Shown: piece after piece, positions 58,089 through 64,000 of the stretch | Numbering within the stretch: position 1 is the stretch's first letter | How the letters are laid out: each line of letters begins with the position of its first letter | From: Okapia johnstoni | Taxonomy: Eukaryota > Chordata > Mammalia > Artiodactyla > Giraffidae | Reading direction: 5' to 3' | DNA: 64,000 nt | Assembly: GCA_024291935.2 (NCBI GenBank) | Contig: CM044305.1 | Coordinates: 94,542,397-94,606,396 of the forward strand | Translations under genes and position numbers: made by a program | Notes under the pieces: model-generated | Seen by the model: the letters and a program-made list of their open reading frames with translations, nothing else | Databases searched by the model: none | Told to the model about the DNA's origin: nothing

Positions 58089-58317
58089 TGCATGTGTGTG
58101 TGCTAAGCTGATTCAGTTGTGTCTGACTCTTTGCAATCCTATGGACTGTAGCCCACCAGACTCCTCTGTCCATAGAGCTTCTCCAGGCAAGAATACTGTA
58201 GTGAGTTGCCATGCCCTCCTCCAAGGGATCTTCCCACCCTAGGGATTGAACCCGTGTCTCCTATGTCTCCTACATTGGCAGGTAGATTCTTTACCGCTAG
58301 CGTCACCTGGGAAGCCC
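58089..58317 (-). mobile_element. Bov-tA SINE, antisense
   Basis: Flanked by a perfect 11-bp duplication TGCAGGCAGCA at 58078-58088 and 58318-58328. Confidence 0.95.
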
Positions 58318-58330
58318 TGCAGGCAGCAGA

Positions 58331-58537
58331 GTTAGTGTTAGTCACTCAGTCATGTTCGACTCTTTGCGACCCCATGGATTATATCCCGCCAGGCTCCTCT
58401 GTCCATGGAATTCTCCGGGCAAGAGTACTGGAGTGGGTTGCCATTCCCCTCTCCAGGGGATCTTCCTGACTCAGGGATTGAACTGGGGTCTCCTGCATTG
58501 TAGGTGGATTCTTTACTGTCTGAGCCACCAGGGAAGC
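58331..58537 (-). mobile_element. Bov-tA SINE, antisense, adjacent copy
   Basis: A second reverse SINE only a few bases after the first (ttagtgttagtcactcagtc to gagccaccagggaagc). No separate target duplication is obvious. Confidence 0.93.
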
Positions 58538-58844
58538 ATAATGGTCCTCAAAAGATGTCCGTGTCCTAAACCTCAGAACCTGGGAATATATTATAAAGCA
58601 ACAGAGAAATAAAGTTCAGATGGAGTTTAAGTTCCTAATCAGCTGAACTTAAAATACGGAGATTCTTCTGTATATAGCCAGTATGCCCAAATGGAAACCC
58701 AAGAATCCTTAAAAATAGAAAGGGGAAGAACAAGAGTCAGTGTCAGAATGATTCAACATTAGACTCAACAGTCCATTGTTAGCTTTGAAGATGGAATCGG
58801 GGCAGCCTCTAAAAGCTGGAAAAGGCGAAAAAACAGATTCCAGA

Positions 58845-58975
58845 GACTTCTCTGGCAGTCAACTGGCTAAACCTCCCAGAGCCCACTGCAGGGGCATGGA
58901 TTCCCTCCCTCTCCCGAACCAAGATCCTGCATGCCTTGTGGTACAGCCAAAAAAACAAAAAAAATAAAAACCACC
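58845..58975 (+). mobile_element. CHR-type SINE fragment, sense
   Basis: A diverged head (gacttctctggcagtcaact) leads to gatcctgcatgccttgtggt and an A-rich tail. The ccctggtcaggg box is degraded. Confidence 0.7.
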
Positions 58976-59069
58976 CCCTTGAGCCTCCAGAATGGATAAG
59001 AAGCCTACCAACACTCTCATTTCAGCCCAGAGAGACCTGAGTCAAATTTCTAATCTACAAAGCTATAAC

Positions 59070-60183
59070 ATAATAAAATTGAGTTGTTTTGTTTGTTTAT
59101 TTACTTACTTATAGTTAATTGAAGTGTAGTTGATTTACATTATATTAGGTTCAGGGATGCAATATAGCAATTTGACATTTTTTATACATTATACTCCATT
59201 TAAAGTTATTATAAGATAATGACTATATTTCCTGTGGTGTATGACATATCATTTTTGCTTATTTAGCTTACACATAATAGTTTGTATCTCTTAATGCCAT
59301 ATACCTGTCTTGCTCATCTTCCCTTCCCTCTTCCTCATTGGTAACCACTACTTTGTTTTCTATATCTGTGACTCTGTATCTGTTTTGTTATATTCACTAG
59401 TTTGCTTTAATCTTTTTAGATTTATCATTTTAATCATTTTATGTGTACAGTTCACCAGTGTTAAATTCACGTCATTGTGCAACCAACTCCAGAACTCTCT
59501 TCATCTTGAAAAACTGAAACTATATACACCCATTAAACAACCACTCCTCATTTCCTTCTTCCCACAACCCCTGGCAAACTTCATTCCATTATCTGTCTCT
59601 GAATTAAGTTAAATCATACAATATTTGTCTTTTAATGACTAGTTTATTTCACTTAGCATAATGTTCTCAAGTTTCATTCATGTTGTAGCATGGGAAATGT
59701 AGGATTTCCTTCTTTTTCAAGGCTTAATAATACCCTATTGTATGCATATACCACATTTTGTTCATCAATTCATTTGTTGATGGACACTTGAGTATCTTCT
59801 TCCTTTAGGATATTGTGAATAAGGCTACTATGAACATTGGTATACAAACATCTCCTTGAGATATCGATTTGAATTCTTTTAGATATGTACCCAGAAGTCA
59901 GTGGGATTGCTGGATTATATGATAATTCTCTTTTTAATGTTTTGACGGACCTCCATACTGTTTTCTGCAACAGCCACACCATCTGACATTCTCACCAACA
60001 GTGTACAAGGGTTCTAATTTCTCACCAATGCTGTACATTAGTTCCCCAGAACTTATTCATCTTATAACTGAAATTTTGTACTCTTTGATCAACATCTCCC
60101 CATTTCCTTTACCTCCCAGTGCCTGACAGATACCATCCTACCCTGGTTCTGTAAGTTAAACTTTTTATGTTCCACATGTAAGT
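59070..60183 (-). mobile_element. L1 LINE, antisense (left part)
   Basis: Reverse L1 3' end and body: ttaattgaagtgtagttgat, ctcattggtaaccactactt, ctatgaacattggtatacaa. A second, different L1 segment begins near 60015 (gctgtacattagttccccag). The pieces look like two overlapping L1 insertions. Confidence 0.8.
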
Positions 60184-60900
60184 GAGTTCAGTTCAGTTGC
60201 CCAGTCGTGTCCGACTCTGTGACTCCATGGACTGCAGCATGCCAGGCTTCCCTGTCCATCACCAACTCCTGTAGCTTGCTCAAACTCATGTCCATCGAGC
60301 TGGTGATGTCATCTAACCATCTCAGCCTCTGTCGTCCCCTTATCCCCCTGCCCCCAATCTTTCCCAGCATCAGGGTCTTTTCCAGTGACTCAGCTCTTCG
60401 CATCAGGTGGCCAAAGTATTGGAGCTTCAGCTTCACCATCAGTCCTTCCAATGAATATTCAGGACTGATTTCCTTTACAATTGACTGGTTTGCTCTCCTT
60501 GCAGTCCAAGGGACTCTCAAGAGTCTTCTCCACCACAGTTCAGAAGCATCAATTCTTTGGTGCTCAGCTTTCTTTATGGTCCAACTCTCACATCCATACA
60601 TGACTACTGGAAAAACCATAGGTTTGACTAGACGGACCTTTGTCAGCAAAGTGATGTCTCTGCTTATTAATATGCTGTCTAGGTTGGTCATAGCTTTTCT
60701 TCCAAGGAGCAAGTGTCTTTTAATTTCATAGCTGCAGTCACTATCTGCAGTGATTTTGGAGCCCACAAAAATAGTCTGTCACTGTTTCCATTGTTTCCTA
60801 TCTGTTTGCCATGAAGTGATGGGACCAGATGCCATGATCTAAGTTTTTTGAATGTTGAGTTTTAAGCCAGTTTTTTCACTCTCCTCTTTCATTTTCATCA
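60184..60900 (-). mobile_element. BovB LINE 3' part, antisense, nested in L1
   Basis: The ttcagttcagttgcccagtc tail leads to ttcactctcctctttcattt. The minus frame at 60188-60766 is open for 192 codons and covers the BovB C-terminus, including [20 protein letters not shown] and [20 protein letters not shown]. This is the longest open frame in the window outside the ORs. The catalytic domain is absent, so it is not active. The L1 text resumes directly after it. Confidence 0.94.
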
Positions 60901-61490
60901 ATCAGACAATATTTGTCTTTTTGAGTCTGCCTTATTTCACTTAGTATAACTTTCTTCAGGTTCATCCATGTTGTCAAAATGGCATGATTTCTTTCTTTTT
61001 ATGGCTAAATGGTATTTCATTGTGTGTGTGTGAGAGTGTGGGACATTTTCTTTACCCATTTATCCATCAATGAATACTTAGCTTCCATATCTTGGCTATT
61101 GTGAATAATGCCACAAACATGAGAGGGCAGATATCTCTTCAATACACTGATTCTATTTCCTTTAGATGTATACCCAGAAGTGGGATTGCTGGATCATATG
61201 ATTGTTCCATTTTTAATTTTTTGAGAATTCTCAACACTTTTTTTCTATCATGATTGTACCAATTCATATTCACATCAACAGAGTAAAAGGTCCCCCTTTT
61301 CTCCCCACACTTACCAGCACTTGTTATCTCCTATTTTTCTTTTTAAATTGCCATCCTTAAAGGTATGAGATGATATTTCATGGTGGTTTTGATGTGCATT
61401 TCCCTGATGATTAATTAGCAAAGTTGAGCAAGTTTTCATATACCTGTTGGCTGTTTGTCTTCTTTGAAAAATGTCTATATAGGTTCCTTA
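60901..61490 (-). mobile_element. L1 LINE, antisense (continuation)
   Basis: Continues the L1 cut by BovB: agacaatatttgtctttttg, tcacttagtataactttctt, tgtgaataatgccacaaaca, gtgggattgctggatcatat. Confidence 0.82.
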
Positions 61491-61494
61491 TCCA

Positions 61495-62400
61495 TTTTTT
61501 AAATGTTTTATTAAAATTTTTTTAATTGAAGTACAGTTGATGTACAATACAAATTTCAAGTGTACAGCATAGTGATCCACAATTTTTAAAAGTTATACTC
61601 CATTTATAGTTATAAAATAGTGGCTATATTTCCTGTGTGGTACAATGTATCTTTGTAATTTATTTATTTAAGACATAGTAGTTTGTACCTTAGTCCCCTC
61701 CCCCTATCTTTTCCCTCCCCCCTTCCCTCTCCCCACTGGTAACCACTAGTTTGTTCTTTGTATCTGTGAGTCTGCTTTTTTCTGTTGTATTAACTAGTTT
61801 ATTGTATTTTTTTAGATTCCATGTGTGAGATTGTACAGTATTTATCTTTCTCTGACTTATTTCACTTAACATAATGCCTTCTAGGGCCACCTATGTTGTT
61901 GCAAATGGTAGAATTTCATTCTTTCCTACGGCTAAGTAATATTACAGGGTGTGTGAGTGTGTGTGTGTGTTACATCTTTATCAATTTATCTGTTGGTGTA
62001 CACTTAGGTTGCTTTCATCTCTTGGCTTTTGTAAATAATGCTGCTATGAACACTGAGATGAATGTATCTTTTTTAAATCAGTGTTTTAATTTTCTTCTGG
62101 TATACAACCAGGAGTGGAATTGCCAGGCCATATGGTAGTTCTACTTTTGGTTTTCTGAGGAACCTCCATACTGCTATTCATAGTGGCTGCACCAATTAAC
62201 ATTCCCATCAAAGTGTATGAGGGTTCCCTTTTACCTACATCCTTGCCAACATTCATTCTTTGTACACTTTTGATGAAAGTCATTTTGATTGATTTAAGTT
62301 GATATCTCATTGTGGTTTTGATCTCTTTTTCTGATGATTAGTGATGCTGAGCATTTTTCTTGTGCCTGTTGCCTATTATGCTTCCAAAGTTGTATTAAGC
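61495..62400 (-). mobile_element. L1 LINE, antisense (third copy)
   Basis: Begins ttaattgaagtacagttgat and proceeds through ctccccactggtaaccacta, caaccaggagtggaattgcc and aggaacctccatactgctat. It repeats the same L1 region as 59070-59990, so it is an independent insertion. Confidence 0.82.
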
Positions 62401-62498
62401 CACTAAATTTGTGGTGATTTGTCACAGCAGCAATATGAAAGTAATACAGGGGCCTTAATGGGTGGGACCAGCCATTAAGGTTGAGGCAATCAATCAAG

Positions 62499-62720
62499 GA
62501 GTTTGCCTGCTGGCTCAGTAGTGAAGAATCCATTTTGCCAATGCAAGAGACACAGATTCGATCCCTGGGTCAGGAAGATCTCCTGAAGAAGGAAATGTTA
62601 ACCCACTCCAGTATTCTTTCCTGGGAAATCCCATGGACAAAGGAGTCTGGCAGGCTACAGTCCATGGGATCACAAAAGAGTCAGACACAATTTAGCGACT
62701 AAACAATAAAACAACAACAA
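62499..62720 (+). mobile_element. Bov-tA SINE, sense
   Basis: The head gagtttgcctgctggctcag leads to an acaacaacaa tail. It is flanked by CAATCAATCAAG at 62487-62498 and CAATCCATCAAG at 62721-62732. Confidence 0.94.
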
Positions 62721-62819
62721 CAATCCATCAAGAGGTGCCACTCACTCTTTTGAAATTAAGAACAGGCTTAATTTGGCTGCAAACATACCAAATTTGGAAA
62801 AGCAGTGGGAATTATTAAA

Positions 62820-63317
62820 TTCAGTTCTGTTCAGTTCAGTCACTCAGTCGTGTCCGACTCTTTGCGACCCCATGAACCGCAGCACACCAGGCCTCCCCGT
62901 CCATCACCAACTCCCGGAGTTCACCCAAACCCATGTTCATCGAGTCGATGATGCCATCCAGCCATCTCATCCTCCGTCGTCCCCTTCTCCTCCTGCCCTC
63001 AATCTTTCCCAGCATCAGGGTCTTTTCAAATGAGTCAGGTCTTTGCATCAGGTGGCCAAAGTATTGGAGCTTCAGCTTCAACATCAGTCCTTCCAATGAA
63101 CAACCAGGACTGATCTCCTTTAGGATGGACTGGTTGGATCTCCTTGCAGTCCAAGGGACTCTCAAGAGTCTTCTCCAACACCACGGTTCAAAAGCATCAA
63201 TTCTTCGGTGCTCAGCTTTCTTCACCGTCCAACTCTCACATACATACATGACCACTGGAGAAACCATAGCCTTGACTAGACGGACTTTTGTTGGCAAAGT
63301 AATGTCTCTGCTTTTTA
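62820..63317 (-). mobile_element. BovB 3' fragment, antisense
   Basis: ttcagttctgttcagttcag leads to gcaaagtaatgtctctgctt. The minus frame at 62836-63297 is open for 153 codons ([20 protein letters not shown]), so this copy is relatively young, but it lacks the catalytic region. Confidence 0.94.
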
Positions 63318-63349
63318 GGTCTTGTATAATGAGTTTCAGTCCTTAAGGG

Positions 63350-64000
63350 CCCTGTTTTATGTTGGGCCAAACTGACTAGAATAACCAATACAATTTTCAA
63401 AAAGAGCAACATTGGAAGACTTACACTACTTGCTTTCTTTTTTTAACGAAAAAATCACATACCAAAGTGGAGAGAATGTGCCTCCATCCACTTATCACCT
63501 AGCTTAAATAACATTCAACTCAGCTGTTTTGTTTCCTCTGCATCGTTACCCAAATCTCCCCTACCAGTTATCTTGATACAGATCAGAGTTATATTTCATA
63601 ATATTTCAGAAAAGACAAGGGCTCCTTTTTTAAGCATAAGCATATACACTACTTGCTTTTAAGACTTACTATGAAGCCAGAGTAATCAAGAAAGTATAGT
63701 ATTTGCAAAAGGATAACCATATAGATCAATAGAATAAAACAGAAGAGAGCATAGAAAGACACAAAATACTTATGATCAATTGATTTTCAACAAAGGTAAC
63801 AAAGTATTCAGTGGAGAAATGATAATATTTTCAACAAATAATGCTGGAAAAAATAGATCACTGCAAGAATAAAAATGACCTTTAATTCATATTTTAAAAT
63901 TAGCTCTAAATGCATCACTGTTCTCAATGTAAAACCAAAACACTTCTAGAGAATGTCAATGTGACCTGGGTTAGGTTAAGATTTCTTACACAGGACAACA
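63350..64000 (+). mobile_element. L1 ORF2 fragment, sense, interrupted
   Basis: L1 ORF2 text: agccagagtaatcaagaaag, gatcaatagaataaaacaga, caattgattttcaacaaagg, aatgctggaaaaaatagatc. It runs off the window end and contains the inserted segment 63437-63644. Confidence 0.8.
63437..63644 (-). mobile_element. 208-bp 5'-truncated L1 3' end, antisense
   Basis: A reverse insertion that begins with a T-run. On the minus strand it ends like an old L1 3' UTR (cattctctccactttggtat). It is flanked by a perfect 15-bp target duplication TACACTACTTGCTTT at 63422-63436 and 63645-63659. Confidence 0.85.

Noticed and set aside
60188..60766. 192-codon open frame as a possible host gene
   Set aside because: The sequence is the BovB C-terminal region; it lacks the RT catalytic domain and sits in a BovB with its 3' tail.
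1..64000. an unknown multi-gene system, prophage, operon or biosynthetic cluster
   Set aside because: Both strands show only vertebrate intergenic DNA, retroposons and two OR pseudogenes.

Overview
This window is nuclear DNA of a ruminant, almost certainly a bovid. The evidence is the density of ruminant-specific retroposons: BovB (RTE-type) LINEs, Bov-tA tRNA-derived SINEs, BOVA2 dimers with their (CTG)n end, and CHR-type SINEs. These sit on an older mammalian background of MIR, L2, L1, MaLR-type LTRs and hAT-type MITEs. There are no bacterial genes, operons, CRISPR arrays or viral genomes. Nearly all short open frames here are shadows of these repeats.

Only two loci are gene-like. Both are intronless coding exons of class II olfactory receptors (OR) and both are broken. 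The first (+ strand, about 20.1-21.1 kb) keeps a good splice acceptor upstream but has two frameshifts. The second (- strand, 37.44-38.41 kb) has a stop codon in place of the Arg of the TM3 DRY motif and an extra C near NPxxY. They point toward each other about 16 kb apart, so the window looks like part of an OR gene cluster.

Layout: 0-9 kb holds SINEs, a short BovB, a local duplication (4.0 and 6.1 kb copies), and L2/MIR remnants. 9.9-11.3 kb is a BovB with a clear target-site duplication. 11.3-20 kb is mostly unique sequence plus L1 and L2 pieces. 20-24 kb holds OR pseudogene 1, followed by a repeat-poor block with a TAAT plus EBF-like site. 24-37 kb contains nested BovB and BOVA2 elements, a diverged pair of direct repeats, an L2 and an LTR. 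37.4-39.7 kb holds OR pseudogene 2 and, 1.4 kb away, a 105-bp copy of part of its coding exon embedded in a MIR. 40-54 kb is intergenic, with fossil DNA transposons, MaLR and ERV-type LTRs, MIRs and SINEs. 54-64 kb is a dense nest of L1, BovB and SINE insertions.

The observations most worth checking are the OR-fragment insertion inside the MIR, the possible OR-cluster enhancer near 23.7 kb, the old paired repeats at 29.2 and 30.7 kb, and a spliceable exon-like segment at 3.2 kb. Element boundaries come from reading target-site duplications and remembered consensus features; no repeat library could be run.
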